Shown here: one piece after another, positions 35,042 through 44,522 of the stretch
Position numbering within the stretch: position 1 is the first letter of the stretch
Layout of the letters: the number at the start of each line of letters is the position of its first letter
Assembly (NCBI RefSeq): GCF_009915685.1
Contig: NZ_JAABLP010000003.1
Reading direction: 5' to 3' (one strand)
Source of the DNA: Pannonibacter tanglangensis
GTDB taxonomy: Bacteria; Pseudomonadota; Alphaproteobacteria; Rhizobiales; Stappiaceae
DNA: 64,000 nucleotides
The notes under the pieces: model-generated
The model's input: only the letters and a program-made list of their open reading frames with translations
Databases searched by the model: none
What the model was told of the DNA's origin: nothing
Program-made: the position numbers and the translations under genes

Positions 35042-37066
35042 TCAGGCGGCCCGGATGCTGCCGAGGAAGCGGTTGACCTCGGCGTTCAGATGGTCCGACT
35101 GGCCGGACAGGTCCGCCGACGCGTCGAGCACCTGCGAGGCGCTGGCACCGGTGTCCTGCGCCGCCTCGGCAACGCTGCCGATGTTCAGCGCAACCTCCTG
35201 GGTGCCGCGCGAGGCCAGCGCGACGGCCTTGGCGATTTCCCGGGTGGCCGCGCCCTGCTGCTCGACGGAGCTGGCGATGCCGGCCGACGACTGGCTGATC
35301 TCGCCGATGATCGCGGTGATGGTGCCGATGGCCCCGACGGCCCGGTTGGTGGAATCCTGAATGCCGCTGATCTGCTGGCCGATCTCGGTCGTGGCGCGCG
35401 AGGTCTGGTCGGCAAGCTGCTTCACCTCGGCCGCGACAACAGCAAAGCCCTTGCCGGCCTCGCCGGCGCGGGCCGCCTCGATGGTGGCATTCAGCGCCAG
35501 CAGGTTGGTCTGGGCGGCAATCCCGGAGATGAGTTCGACGATGTCGCCGATCCGGCCCGTGGCCGACGACAGCTCGGCCACGATGGCGGCGGTGCTTTCG
35601 GCCTGCGTGACGCCGGTGCGGGAGATCTCGCGGGAGTGATTGACCAGCCGCGCGATCTCGCGCACGGAGGCCTCCAGCTCCTCGGCGGCGCTGGCGACGG
35701 AGGCGACATTGTCGCCAGCCTCGGCCGCCGCACCGGACACGGCATTCGCCTGGCCGGATGTCCTTTCCGCCGAACGGGTCAGCACGCGCGCCGTCTGCTG
35801 CAACTGCGTGGAGGCGGCGGACACGCGCATGACGATGCCGCCGACGCTGGACTGGAACTCGTCGGCAAGGGCCTGCATCAGGCGCTGGCGCTCGCCGGCC
35901 GCCTTGGCATCGCGGCTGCGGGCCTCCTGCTCGAGGTGGCGGCGTTCGGCGAGGCGCTGCTTCAGGGTGTCGGCCGAACGGGCGATGGAGCCGACGGCAT
36001 CGCTGCGCCCGGTGTGGCGGATGTCGCTGTCCAGATCATCCTCGGCAAGGCGGGCAAGGCTGGCGCCCAGATCCCCGACGAGACGGGACAGGACACGGGC
36101 AATCAGCAGGCTGACGGCGACGGCGCCGGCAAACACGGCAAGCGTGATGCCGACATAGAGCAGGACATCGGCGCGGGCGGCCGCAAGGCGCTGGGTGGCG
36201 ACAGTCTGCGAGGCCTCGGCCGCAGCCGTGCTGAGCTTCAGAAGCAGGTCCTCCTTCTCGCCGATGGCCGACTTCCAGGCCGTCATCGCCGCCGCAGTCC
36301 CGGCATGGGCGCCGCGCTCGAGGATCACGGGGGCGGTCGCCGCCAGCGTTCCGGCTGCGGCACTGCGGTCAAAGCCGTCGAGGGCCGCCACCATGGCGGC
36401 GGGGGCGTGGTTGCGGAAGGTGGCGGCAAAGAGCTGCTGCAGGTCGCGGGCGTGGACATAGCCCGCCACCGCGCCCTGGTCGATCTGGCCCGCGCCCTTG
36501 AGGATGTCACCGATCGTGCGCTCGATGAGGACACCGTCCGTCATCTGCATGGCGGCGTGGAAGGTCACGAGGGCCGCCGAAATCTCGGGGTCGTCGATCA
36601 CCGCTGCCCCGCGCTCGGTCATGGCGATGCCGTTGGCGGAAATCGGCTGCAGGATGCGCAGGCCGAGATCCGCCGGCGCGGTGCCGGCGTCGATGGCGCG
36701 CCGGTATTCGGCGAGGCTCGGCCGGCGCTTGACCAGCTCGGCATGGATCGCCTTCAGGCCCGGGTCCGACGGACTGGCCTCGGCGAAGAGGCGCAGGGCG
36801 TCGTCATAGGCCCGGTCGACATCGGCACGGGCGCGGGTGAAGAGATCGCGGTTCGCCTCCGACCGCAGCGGCAGGAAGCCTTCCACCGGCAGGGACTGGG
36901 CCAGCACGCCGGCGGCCCGGGCGAGCTTCTGGATGGCAACGGCCTCCTGCATGGTCCGCCAGGCCTGAAAGGACTGCAGCGACAGCACACCGCCCAGCAG
37001 CAGCACGGCCAGCAAGGGCACGAACACGACAAGGGCCAGCAGCCGGTTGATGGTCAATGCACGCAA
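35042..37066 (-). CDS. Methyl-accepting chemotaxis protein
   Basis: 674-aa chemoreceptor. First membrane segment at about residues 8-28 right after the N-terminus, a periplasmic domain to about 300 that looks NIT- or helical-bundle-like, a second segment (DVLLYVGITLAVFAGAVAVS...), HAMP, then the long signalling coiled coil with the conserved tip EIARLVNHSREIS... and ISGIAAQTNLLALNATIEAARAGE (given in pieces: ISGIAAQTNLLALNATIEAA). TTG 37066 is preferred, with AAGGA 8 nt upstream; the ATG 34 codons up lacks an SD and would put an Arg-rich tail before the membrane anchor. Confidence 0.9.
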   Translation of the reverse strand: MRALTINRLLALVVFVPLLAVLLLGGVLSLQSFQAWRTMQEAVAIQKLARAAGVLAQSLPVEGFLPLRSEANRDLFTRARADVDRAYDDALRLFAEASPSDPGLKAIHAELVKRRPSLAEYRRAIDAGTAPADLGLRILQPISANGIAMTERGAAVIDDPEISAALVTFHAAMQMTDGVLIERTIGDILKGAGQIDQGAVAGYVHARDLQQLFAATFRNHAPAAMVAALDGFDRSAAAGTLAATAPVILERGAHAGTAAAMTAWKSAIGEKEDLLLKLSTAAAEASQTVATQRLAAARADVLLYVGITLAVFAGAVAVSLLIARVLSRLVGDLGASLARLAEDDLDSDIRHTGRSDAVGSIARSADTLKQRLAERRHLEQEARSRDAKAAGERQRLMQALADEFQSSVGGIVMRVSAASTQLQQTARVLTRSAERTSGQANAVSGAAAEAGDNVASVASAAEELEASVREIARLVNHSREISRTGVTQAESTAAIVAELSSATGRIGDIVELISGIAAQTNLLALNATIEAARAGEAGKGFAVVAAEVKQLADQTSRATTEIGQQISGIQDSTNRAVGAIGTITAIIGEISQSSAGIASSVEQQGAATREIAKAVALASRGTQEVALNIGSVAEAAQDTGASASQVLDASADLSGQSDHLNAEVNRFLGSIRAA

Positions 37067-37234
37067 GGTCCTGATCCTTTCAAGCCTGTCCCGTCCGCCC
37101 TGCCGCGCCTGCAGCCGCAGGACACCCGTCGCGGGACGCGTTGGTTCCTCCCGGCCACCGGTCAGCATGCGGTGGCCACCCGGACGCAGTCTCGGAAGCA
37201 GAGGGAAAACGGAGGCTTAAGGATCGTCAGAAAT

Positions 37235-37264
37235 GACAGGATTGCACCCTGGGGCAATCCTGTC
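37235..37264. terminator. Hairpin between aroC and the chemoreceptor
   Basis: Perfect 11-bp arms GACAGGATTGC / GCAATCCTGTC with an 8-nt loop. On the minus strand it lies about 100 bp after aroC and is followed by a weak ATTTCT, so it may end aroC transcription. Another 7-bp GC hairpin (37,329-37,345) lies nearer the stop. Confidence 0.45.
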
Positions 37265-37361
37265 TGCACGGGCGGTCAAGGCTGGCCCAGGGATCGGGGC
37301 TTGCGTGCAAGCCGTGCCGCAGGCGGACGGGCGGGAGGCCCGCCCGACGGTGACGCCGGCC

Positions 37362-38444
37362 TCAGCCCACCTGACCGCGATGGCGCAGGAAATGGTCGGC
37401 CAGGACGCAGGCCAGCATGGCCTCGCCCACCGGCACGGCGCGAATGCCGACGCAAGGGTCGTGGCGGCCCTTCGTCATCACGTCCACCTCTTCCCCCTGC
37501 CGGGTGACCGACTGGCGCAGGTTGAGGATCGACGAGGTCGGCTTCACGGCAAAGCGGGCAACGATCGGCTGGCCGGAGGAAATGCCGCCGAGAATGCCGC
37601 CGGCGTTGTTGGAGAGGAACAGCGGCGCCCCGTCGCCGGCGCGCATCTCGTCGGCATTGTCCTCACCGGTGAGGCTTGCCGCGTCGAAGCCGTTGCCGAT
37701 CTCCACGGCCTTCACGGCGTTGATCGACATCAGCGCGCTGGCGATGTCCTGGTCGAGCTTGCCATAGAGCGGCGCGCCAAGACCGGCCGGCACGCCTTCG
37801 GCGACGACCTCGATGACCGCGCCGACGGAGGAACCGGCCTTGCGGATGCCGTCGAGATACTCGGCGTAGAAGGCCGCCATCTTCGCATCGGGGCAGAAGA
37901 AGGGGTTGTTGTCGACTTCCGCCCAGTCCCAGGCGGCGCGGTCGATCCTGTGCGGGCCCATCTGCACCAGCGCGCCGCGAATGGTGACGCCGGGAATGAT
38001 CTTGCGGGCAACGGCGCCGGCGGCCACGCGCATGGCGGTCTCGCGCGCGGAGGAGCGGCCGCCGCCGCGATAGTCGCGGATGCCGTATTTGGCGTCATAG
38101 GTGTAGTCGGCGTGGCCGGGGCGGTAGCGATCCTTGATCTCGGAATAGTCCTTGGAGCGCTGGTCGGTGTTTTCGACGAAGAGCGAGATCGGCGTGCCGG
38201 TGGTCTTCTGTACCCCGTCCTCGTCGATCATGACGCCGGAGAGGATCTTCACCTGGTCCGGCTCCTGCCGCTGGGTGGTGAAGCGGTTCTGCCCCGGCTT
38301 GCGCTTGTCCATGAAGCCCTGGATGTCGGCTTCCGTCAGCGGGATCAGCGGCGGGCAGCCATCCACCACGCAGCCGATGGCCGGGCCGTGGCTTTCGCCC
38401 CAGGTGGTGAAACGGAACAGATGGCCGAAAGAATTGTGCGACAT
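37362..38444 (-). CDS. aroC: Chorismate synthase
   Basis: Last step of the shikimate pathway (5-enolpyruvylshikimate-3-P to chorismate, needing reduced FMN). 360 aa, normal. MSHNSFGHLFRFTTWGESHG carries the first signature; GGGRSSARETAMRVAAGAV and the late IGGISSGQPI-like segment are also present (written as GGISSGQPIVARFA). ATG preceded by a modest SD. It ends 23 amino-acid lengths from a GC hairpin. Confidence 0.97.
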   Translation of the reverse strand: MSHNSFGHLFRFTTWGESHGPAIGCVVDGCPPLIPLTEADIQGFMDKRKPGQNRFTTQRQEPDQVKILSGVMIDEDGVQKTTGTPISLFVENTDQRSKDYSEIKDRYRPGHADYTYDAKYGIRDYRGGGRSSARETAMRVAAGAVARKIIPGVTIRGALVQMGPHRIDRAAWDWAEVDNNPFFCPDAKMAAFYAEYLDGIRKAGSSVGAVIEVVAEGVPAGLGAPLYGKLDQDIASALMSINAVKAVEIGNGFDAASLTGEDNADEMRAGDGAPLFLSNNAGGILGGISSGQPIVARFAVKPTSSILNLRQSVTRQGEEVDVMTKGRHDPCVGIRAVPVGEAMLACVLADHFLRHRGQVG

Positions 38445-38483
38445 GGACAGCCCGGACGGAACAACAGGAAAGGCAGGCCGGTT

Positions 38484-39737
38484 CTAGGCGGGTTTGGCGG
38501 CAGCGTCAAATGATTGGCCACCGGCATGGCTGCCCGGCAAGGGCCGCTGCCAGGCCTGTTCCAGCGCCGCCTGCCGCTGCTTGAAGTCACGCGCGGCCAG
38601 CGCCAGACCGCCATTGGCGCCATCGACGAAATGCACGTGCTGGCCGGCAGCAAAGTCGGAGACATAGCAGGTCATCAGCGCCTCGCGGGCCTCGGTCAGG
38701 CCGTAGACGAGATGGCCCGACGCGTATTCCCGCGCCAGATACGCCTTGAGCGCCTCGGCCTGGGCCTCGGTTACGTCGATCACCAGCCGCAGCGTGTCGT
38801 CGAACTTGCGGAAGTCGGTGTTGAGCTGCATCTCGCGCATGTAGCGGGCAGGCTCGAGCGATCCGAGCCGCCAGCCGCTCCAGCGGGCGAAGCGGACCAG
38901 CGCGACCACCGCCAGCGTCCTCAGGATCGGGAGTGGCGACAGGCTGCCGCCGGTGGCCAGCCGCACCTGGGCGGCGAGCGTTGCCGGCACCGTGCGCATG
39001 CGCAGTGTCTCGTCCTGGACGGGGGCCTCCTGCGGCTCGCTCGCCCGCGCATCGACGCCGGCATGGTCGCTGAGGCCCCGCATCAGCCGGGCAAGGCCCT
39101 CCGGTCCGGCCGCCTCGGTGGTCCGGACCATGAGCGAGACGATGCGGCCATTGCGGGCGCGCAGCGGTTCCCAGTTGCAGGAAAAGCCGGTGAGGTCGGG
39201 TGTCGCGGGGTTCGGGTCCGCGATGCGGTAGGCCGCGCCCTGCAGCTCATCCTTCAGCCAGCGCTCGGCCAGCATCAGTCCGTCGCCGCTGACCATGGCG
39301 AGGAAGTTGCCCGGGCTCAGCTCGAACTTGCGCAGGCGGATGTCGGCCCCTGCCGCCCTGAGATCAGAGACGGGGATCAGCGCCACCCGCAGCTCCAGCC
39401 CGGCCGCCTCGCGGGCCAGGCGCGCGACGCCTGACAGGGCCTCAGCGGCGGCATCCCGGCCGGAAGGGGGCAGCAGCACCATCGCGCCGTCCCCGCCAAA
39501 GACGAAAGGCAGCCGGTCGCGACCGAGCCGGTTGAGCAGCGCGGAAATCACCGCCACGCCGATCATGTTGACGTCCTTGTAGCGCCCGGCGGCAATCGCC
39601 TCGGTCGAGCGGACAATGTCGGCGGCAGCGACAAGCCAGGTGTCGGGCACGGGGGCATAGGCCCGGCCATCGGCCACGCCGGAGAAATCGGAAAAGGCGG
39701 GCAGGTCCAGATAGAACTCGTCCTCGCGTGCCTGCAT
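38484..39737 (-). CDS. DUF3095 protein, nucleotidyl-cyclase-like
   Basis: 417-aa cytoplasmic protein of the DUF3095 family. Residues about 30-50 read WLVAAADIVRSTEAIAAG, and about 80 GGDGAMVLLP; these resemble the metal-binding Asp regions of class III nucleotidyl cyclases (D-I-x-x-S-T and G-D). The C-terminal 200 residues are family-specific. Activity has not been established for the family as far as I know. ATG 39737 follows GAGGAC; an upstream in-frame extension codes for Arg-rich residues. 39 bp from the aroC start, likely co-transcribed. Confidence 0.8.
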   Translation of the reverse strand: MQAREDEFYLDLPAFSDFSGVADGRAYAPVPDTWLVAAADIVRSTEAIAAGRYKDVNMIGVAVISALLNRLGRDRLPFVFGGDGAMVLLPPSGRDAAAEALSGVARLAREAAGLELRVALIPVSDLRAAGADIRLRKFELSPGNFLAMVSGDGLMLAERWLKDELQGAAYRIADPNPATPDLTGFSCNWEPLRARNGRIVSLMVRTTEAAGPEGLARLMRGLSDHAGVDARASEPQEAPVQDETLRMRTVPATLAAQVRLATGGSLSPLPILRTLAVVALVRFARWSGWRLGSLEPARYMREMQLNTDFRKFDDTLRLVIDVTEAQAEALKAYLAREYASGHLVYGLTEAREALMTCYVSDFAAGQHVHFVDGANGGLALAARDFKQRQAALEQAWQRPLPGSHAGGQSFDAAAKPA

Positions 39738-40032
39738 CGTCCTCGGTCCTCCTGCGGCGCGGCGGCGCAAACGCCGACACGCCATCCCGGTCAGTGTCGC
39801 ATGTCTGCGGCCGCCGGCCTATCGGCGCCACACAGGATAATCGGCGGCTGCCGTGAAAACGCCTTTTGGATGGGATATAGGGACGTATAAAGTCGCCCGA
39901 CCTGCTGCGGTCGATCACGTCTCCGGCATGAGCCGTGATCCGCTGCAGGCGGGAACCAGTCAGGGATCGCCAGCGTCCGGGGTGACACCAGCCCGGGGTC
40001 GCACGGGGGGCGAGACCCAGTCGGAGTTGAAC

Positions 40033-40299
40033 ATGAAGTCTATCTACAAGGGGCTGGCCGCGCTCGGCCTCGCCATCTTCCTCGTCGGCGCGCAGGTTTC
40101 GGGAGCCGCAGCCGAGGAAGCCGAGGGCAAGATCGTCGAGATCAACCCGGACACCGCCACGATCACCCTGTCGGACGGACAGAAATACGAGTTTCCGGTC
40201 GACTTCTATGTCGATGACCTGAAGCCGGGACAGACCGTGCGCGTCTATTTCGACGTCGAGGGCGGCAAGAAGAAGCTCTACGACCTGCAGATCCTGTGA
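40033..40299 (+). CDS. DUF1344 small secreted protein
   Basis: 88-aa exported protein. Signal peptide about residues 1-28 (LAIFLVGAQVSGAAAEE). The mature part EGKIVEINPDTATITLSDGQKYEFP is the DUF1344 core, common in Rhizobiales, of unknown role, predicted as a small beta barrel. SD GGAG 7 nt upstream. Monocistronic, with about 295 bp of upstream noncoding DNA to the divergent DUF3095 gene. Confidence 0.85.
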   Translation: MKSIYKGLAALGLAIFLVGAQVSGAAAEEAEGKIVEINPDTATITLSDGQKYEFPVDFYVDDLKPGQTVRVYFDVEGGKKKLYDLQIL

Positions 40300-40427
40300 T
40301 CTGCTGATCCGCACCGGCAGGCCGCTGGCTTCCGGTCTGTCTCCTGGTCCGGCTCCGGTTCTGGCCCCTTTTCGGGGCCGCCTCCGGGGCACAAGCCCGG
40401 TCAGGATATCCTGGTCAGGCTTGGCTG

Positions 40428-40454
40428 GTCAGGGTTGCCACGTCAGGGTTGCCA
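40428..40454. repeat. 14-bp tandem duplication at the GNAT gene end
   Basis: GTCAGGGTTGCCA occurs at 40,428-40,440 and again at 40,442-40,454, straddling the GNAT stop codon. One of several minisatellite-like duplications in the window. Confidence 0.85.
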
Positions 40455-40973
40455 GAGGGACGGCGACTGCCAGGGTGCGGGCACGACAAGACAGGTTGGC
40501 GAGAGGCCCTGCCAGCTGTCGCGCAGGGCAAGGCCCTGCCAGCCAGACGCCCACTCAGCAGGCAGAGGATAGGGCGTGGCGATGGACGGCTCCTGCCGGA
40601 AGCCGAAGCGGCTGTAGTAGGCAGGATCGCCCAGCACGAGCGCATAGGCGATCCCCTCTCCCGCAAGATGAGCAAGACCGGCGCGCACAAGACGCCCGCC
40701 GAGGCCCTGCCGGTGCAGCTTCGGCGTCACGCACAAGGGGGCGAGCAGCGCGACCACCGGCCCGCCCTGCCCGGCCCGACAGCGGGTGAAAAGGACGTGA
40801 CCGACCACCTGCCCCGCCCGCTCGGCCACCAGCGATAGGACCTCATCCGCCGGCAGGGCCGCCAGCGCACGCACGACGGGCACGAGGTCCTCGTCGGGGA
40901 AAGCCCGAGGATAGATGGCAAGAATGCCGGCGAGATCGGCGGCCGTCGCCTCCCGGATCAGCGTGTCCTGCAG
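40443..40973 (-). CDS. GNAT acetyltransferase with apparent CTG start
   Basis: 176 aa. The first usable ATG/GTG/TTG in frame is a GTG at 40,883, which would delete strand 1 and helix 1 of the GNAT fold. Reading back, the frame stays open into LQDTLIREATAADLAGILAI, a normal GNAT beginning, and the codon in start position is CTG with GGGGAGG ending 5 nt before it. Core motif A is APLCVTPKLHRQGLGGRLV and motif B LGDPAYYSRFGF, which matches YhbS-type GNATs. The substrate is unknown. Lies 68 bp past the phosphatase gene, on the same strand. Confidence 0.75.
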   Translation of the reverse strand: MQDTLIREATAADLAGILAIYPRAFPDEDLVPVVRALAALPADEVLSLVAERAGQVVGHVLFTRCRAGQGGPVVALLAPLCVTPKLHRQGLGGRLVRAGLAHLAGEGIAYALVLGDPAYYSRFGFRQEPSIATPYPLPAEWASGWQGLALRDSWQGLSPTCLVVPAPWQSPSLWQP

Positions 40974-41041
40974 GATGACCTCCCCACTCCGGAACCAGAC
41001 CGGACCGAGCCCAACCGAAGCGACCGGCGGGACGCGGTCGC

Positions 41042-41647
41042 TCAGACGAGCGACAGGCGCCCGTCTTCCCAGACATAGACCACGTCCTGCGGCACATCGA
41101 GCCGCGGGATGGCGGCCGGATCAAGGTCCTCCAGCAGGCCGCGCAGCACGCGGATGACACCGCCATGGATCACCGCCACCGACGGCTGCTCCACCCCTGC
41201 CAGCCAGCCGGCGATGCGGATGGACAGCATGGCGTAGCTCTCCCCGCCCGGCGGCGTGAAGCCCCACTTGTCGGCCCGCCGCGCCGCCACCCGATCCGGA
41301 TCGCGCAGGGCCAGTTCGTCGACCGTGAACCCCTCCCAGTCGCCGAAGGTGATTTCCTTCAGCCGGTCGTCGAGCGCATAGGCGGAAGGGTCGAGCCCCA
41401 TGGCTCCGCGGACGAGTTCCATGGTCTCGCGGGTGCGTCCGAGCGGCGAGGCAACGAAGGCGAAGCCATCGGCTTCCAGACCGCGGGAGGCGAGGAAGCT
41501 TGCCAGCGCCGTGCCGTTGCGGCTGGCCTGGGCACGGCCGGTGTCGTTGAGCGGAATGTCCTTCTGCCCCTGCATGCGACCTTCCGCATTCCAGTCGGTC
41601 TGCCCGTGACGGATGAAGATGAGGCGCGCGGGCTTTCCAGAGGACAT
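41042..41647 (-). CDS. Histidine phosphatase (phosphoglycerate-mutase-like)
   Basis: 201-aa histidine phosphatase superfamily protein. The phospho-acceptor motif is FIRHGQTDWNAEGRMQGQKD (in parts IRHGQTDWN, His near residue 14), the second His is in VAVIHGGVIRVL, and a middle GDWEGF-Glu serves as proton donor. Dephosphorylates sugar or cobalamin-pathway phosphates in other species; substrate here unknown. ATG 41,647 chosen with GGAG upstream. The gene downstream (GNAT) is 68 bp away. Confidence 0.87.
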   Translation of the reverse strand: MSSGKPARLIFIRHGQTDWNAEGRMQGQKDIPLNDTGRAQASRNGTALASFLASRGLEADGFAFVASPLGRTRETMELVRGAMGLDPSAYALDDRLKEITFGDWEGFTVDELALRDPDRVAARRADKWGFTPPGGESYAMLSIRIAGWLAGVEQPSVAVIHGGVIRVLRGLLEDLDPAAIPRLDVPQDVVYVWEDGRLSLV

Positions 41648-41803
41648 GCGGGTCTCCAGCGAGAGGGCAGCGGCGGGGCCGCTCGCGCTCCTGTGCCCGA
41701 GAGCCTGCGACCCTGTCAATGCCGGCAAGGCGCAGCGGGCCGCATAAATGCGAAACCCCCGGCCCATGCGGATGGACCGGGGGAGTATGTTTCAGGCCCG
41801 CCA

Positions 41804-42005
41804 CGTCATCCCGGACGCAGCGACGCGACGATCCGGGACCTGTCTCGGACTTGATCCGGGATCCAGATCTCAGTCGCGCGACGGGCGACAGCGCTGGACG
41901 AGCGCTGCGTGGAGCCCTGTCTTGTTACTGGCTCGCTTGCGCTCGCACAGACATGCTGGATTCCGGATCAGCGGCTCGCGTTCGCTTGCCTTGTCCGGAA
42001 TGACG
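41804..42005. repeat. Intergenic inverted-repeat element, copy 1
   Basis: About 202 bp between the phosphatase gene and fabI, bounded by CGTCATCCCGGA and its near-complement TCCGGAATGACG (11 of 12 match). The middle is variable and contains GGATCCAGATCT and several internal GC-rich sub-repeats. The ends match copy 2 at 45,449-45,576. Typical of dispersed rhizobial-type non-autonomous intergenic repeats; no open frame. Confidence 0.8.
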
Positions 42006-42044
42006 GGGTTGGACAGGCCGCAGCCTGCTCCGCTGCCGTCAGGC

Positions 42045-42866
42045 TCAGTCCTTGACGACGGAAATGTCCGGCGCGTCGACGGCCTTCATGCCGACGACAT
42101 GGTAGCCGCAATCGACATGCTGGACCTCGCCGGTGACGCCGCGGCTGAGATCGGAGCAGAGGAACAGGGCGCTGTCGCCCACTTCCTCGATGGTGACCGT
42201 GCGGCGCAGCGGGGCGTTGTACTCGTTCCACTTCAGGATGTAGCGGAAGTCGCCAATGCCGGAGGCGGCCAGCGTCTTGATCGGGCCGGCCGAAATGGCG
42301 TTGACGCGGATGTTCTTCGGGCCGAGGTCAACGGCGAGATACTTCACGCTCGCTTCCAGCGCGGCCTTGGCAACACCCATGACGTTGTAATGCGGCATCA
42401 CCTTCTCGGCGCCGTAATAGGTCAGCGTCAGGATCGAGCCGCCGTCGGTCATCAGCTTTTCCGCGCGCTGCGTCACGGCGGTCAGGGAGTAGACCGAGAT
42501 GTCCATGGTGCGGGCGAAGTTGCCCGGCGTGGTGTCGACATACCGGCCGGTCAGCTCGTCCTTGTCGGAGAAGGCAATGGCATGGACCAGGAAGTCGATC
42601 TTGCCCCAGGTCTTTTCCAGCACGGCAAAGACGTCATCGATGCTGGCCGCATCGGTCACATCACAGTGGCCAGCGACGATGGCGCCCAGCTGCTCGGCCA
42701 GCGGCTCCACGCGCTTCTTCAGCGCCTCGCCCTGATACGTCAGCGCCAGTTCGGCCCCGGCGTCGGAAAGTGCCTTGGCGATGCCCCAGGCAATCGACCG
42801 GTTGTTCGCTACGCCCATGATCAGGCCGCGTTTGCCGTTCATCAGTCCGCGCGTTTCCGCCATCAT
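42045..42866 (-). CDS. fabI: Enoyl-ACP reductase (NADH)
   Basis: 273-aa FabI: reduces trans-2-enoyl-ACP in fatty acid elongation. NAD-binding GVANNRSIAWGIAK, then CDVTD, the catalytic Tyr in LTYYGAEKVMPHYNVMGVAK with Tyr-x6-Lys spacing (short form YNVMGVAK), and SAGPIKTLA. ATG-ATG start behind GGAGAGA. The neighbour on the left is an intergenic repeat. Confidence 0.95.
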   Translation of the reverse strand: MMAETRGLMNGKRGLIMGVANNRSIAWGIAKALSDAGAELALTYQGEALKKRVEPLAEQLGAIVAGHCDVTDAASIDDVFAVLEKTWGKIDFLVHAIAFSDKDELTGRYVDTTPGNFARTMDISVYSLTAVTQRAEKLMTDGGSILTLTYYGAEKVMPHYNVMGVAKAALEASVKYLAVDLGPKNIRVNAISAGPIKTLAASGIGDFRYILKWNEYNAPLRRTVTIEEVGDSALFLCSDLSRGVTGEVQHVDCGYHVVGMKAVDAPDISVVKD

Positions 42867-43065
42867 TCTCTCCAGATGCGTAAGCCTTTCGTATGCCCGG
42901 CGGGCTGGCCTCCTATGGCACAGGCCCCTTGCTGCTTCAAGTCACCCGCACCGACTGCGGCGACGCGAAGTCTGGACCGGCAGGCCGCAATATGATAGCC
43001 GCCCGGCATGCCCGGAACCGGGTCCGGAGCCCTTGCCGAAGGGGCCTGCGCGAGGAGTGACGTGA

Positions 43066-44478
43066 ATGGCTGAACTCGACCATGCCGCCCGTTTTGCCGA
43101 GCTGATCGGTGCCGCCAATGTGCTGACCGCCGCCTCCGACAAGGCGCCCTATCTGGTCGAATGGCGCGACCTGTATCAGGGCGTGACGCCGATGGTGCTG
43201 CGTCCGGGCACGGTGGAGGAGGTCAGCGCGGTGCTCAGACATGCCGACGCCAACGGCCTCAAGATCGTGCCGCAGGGCGGCAACACGGGCCTTGTCGGCG
43301 GCCAGATCCCCAAGGAATCCGGGGACGAAATCGTTCTCTCCCTCGCCCGGCTGAACCGCGTGCGCGATGTCGATCCGCAGGGCTTCACCATCACCGTCGA
43401 GGCCGGCGTGGTGCTGGAGACGCTGCAGCGCGAGGCGGACGCCGTGGACCGGCTGTTCCCGCTGGCGCTCGGCTCGCAGGGGTCCTGCCAGATCGGCGGC
43501 AACCTCTCCACCAATGCCGGCGGCACCGCCGTGCTGGCCTATGGCAACAGCCGCGACCTGGTCCTCGGCCTTGAAGTGGTGCTCGCCAATGGCGACGTCT
43601 GGAACGGCCTGCGCGCCCTGCGCAAGGACAACACCGGTTACGATCTGAAACACATGTTTATCGGTGGCGAGGGCACGCTGGGGGTGATCACGGCCGCCAC
43701 GCTGAAGCTTTTCCCCAAGCCGAAGAAGCTGGAAGTCGCGTTCATCGGCCTGTCGAGCCCGGAGGCGGCGCTGGAGCTGTTCTCGACCGCCAAGGCGCAG
43801 GCCGGACCGATTCTCACCGGCTTCGAGATCATGCCGCGCGTCGGGCTGGAGTTCTGCCTCCGCCATCTGCCCGGCGCCCGCGATCCGCTCGCCGGCCCCC
43901 ATCCCTGGTACGTGCTGATGGAGCTGTCCTCAGGCACCGAGGCTTTCCCGGTGCGCGATCTCCTGGAAGCGATCCTTGGCGAAGCCTACGAGAAGGGTCT
44001 TGTCGAGGATGCGGCCTTTGCCGAATCCATGGCCCAGGCCCAGGACTTCTGGCACATCCGCCACGGCATGTCGGAGGTGCAGCGCGCCGAGGGCGGCTCG
44101 ATCAAGCACGATGTCTCCGTGCCCGTCGCCTCGATCCCGGCCTTCCTCGCCAGGGCGATTGCCGCGGTCGAGGCCATGGTCCCCGGCTGCCGCCCGGTGC
44201 CCTTCGGCCATCTGGGCGACGGCAACATCCACTTCAACGTCAGCCAGCCGGTCGGGGCGGACAAGGAAGCCTATATCGCGCGCTGGGACGAGATGAACGC
44301 GCTGGTGCATGGCATCGTGCACGAGTTCAACGGCTCGATCTCCGCCGAGCACGGCATCGGCCGGCTGAAGCGCGACCTGCTGCGGGAGGTGAAGAGCCCG
44401 CTGGAACTCGACCTGATGCAGCGCATCAAGTCGGCCTTCGACCCGAACAACACCCTGAACCCCGGCCGCGTGCTGTAA
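43066..44478 (+). CDS. FAD-linked D-2-hydroxyacid (D-2-hydroxyglutarate/lactate) dehydrogenase
   Basis: 470-aa VAO/PCMH-family flavoprotein oxidising D-2-hydroxy acids, delivering electrons to an electron-transfer flavoprotein or quinone. FAD stretch PQGGNTGLVGGQIP at about residue 72, GGNLSTNAGGTAV and the C-terminal histidine block FGHLGDGNIHFNV and SAEHGIG are all present. This C-terminal pattern is characteristic of D-2-hydroxyglutarate dehydrogenases. SD AGGAG 8 nt upstream. Strong candidate for D2HGDH, but D-lactate cannot be excluded. Confidence 0.9.
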   Translation: MAELDHAARFAELIGAANVLTAASDKAPYLVEWRDLYQGVTPMVLRPGTVEEVSAVLRHADANGLKIVPQGGNTGLVGGQIPKESGDEIVLSLARLNRVRDVDPQGFTITVEAGVVLETLQREADAVDRLFPLALGSQGSCQIGGNLSTNAGGTAVLAYGNSRDLVLGLEVVLANGDVWNGLRALRKDNTGYDLKHMFIGGEGTLGVITAATLKLFPKPKKLEVAFIGLSSPEAALELFSTAKAQAGPILTGFEIMPRVGLEFCLRHLPGARDPLAGPHPWYVLMELSSGTEAFPVRDLLEAILGEAYEKGLVEDAAFAESMAQAQDFWHIRHGMSEVQRAEGGSIKHDVSVPVASIPAFLARAIAAVEAMVPGCRPVPFGHLGDGNIHFNVSQPVGADKEAYIARWDEMNALVHGIVHEFNGSISAEHGIGRLKRDLLREVKSPLELDLMQRIKSAFDPNNTLNPGRVL

Positions 44479-44522
44479 GGCCCGCGGACGGGACGGCGGG
44501 CGGGCGCGCCCGCCTGCGGACC

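Noticed and set aside
33593..37507. A 1,304-codon open frame on the plus strand opposite ribB and the chemoreceptor gene.
   Set aside because: It is antisense to two clear genes; composition is typical of mirror frames in GC-rich DNA (Gly/Ala/Arg/His-rich), without family resemblance.
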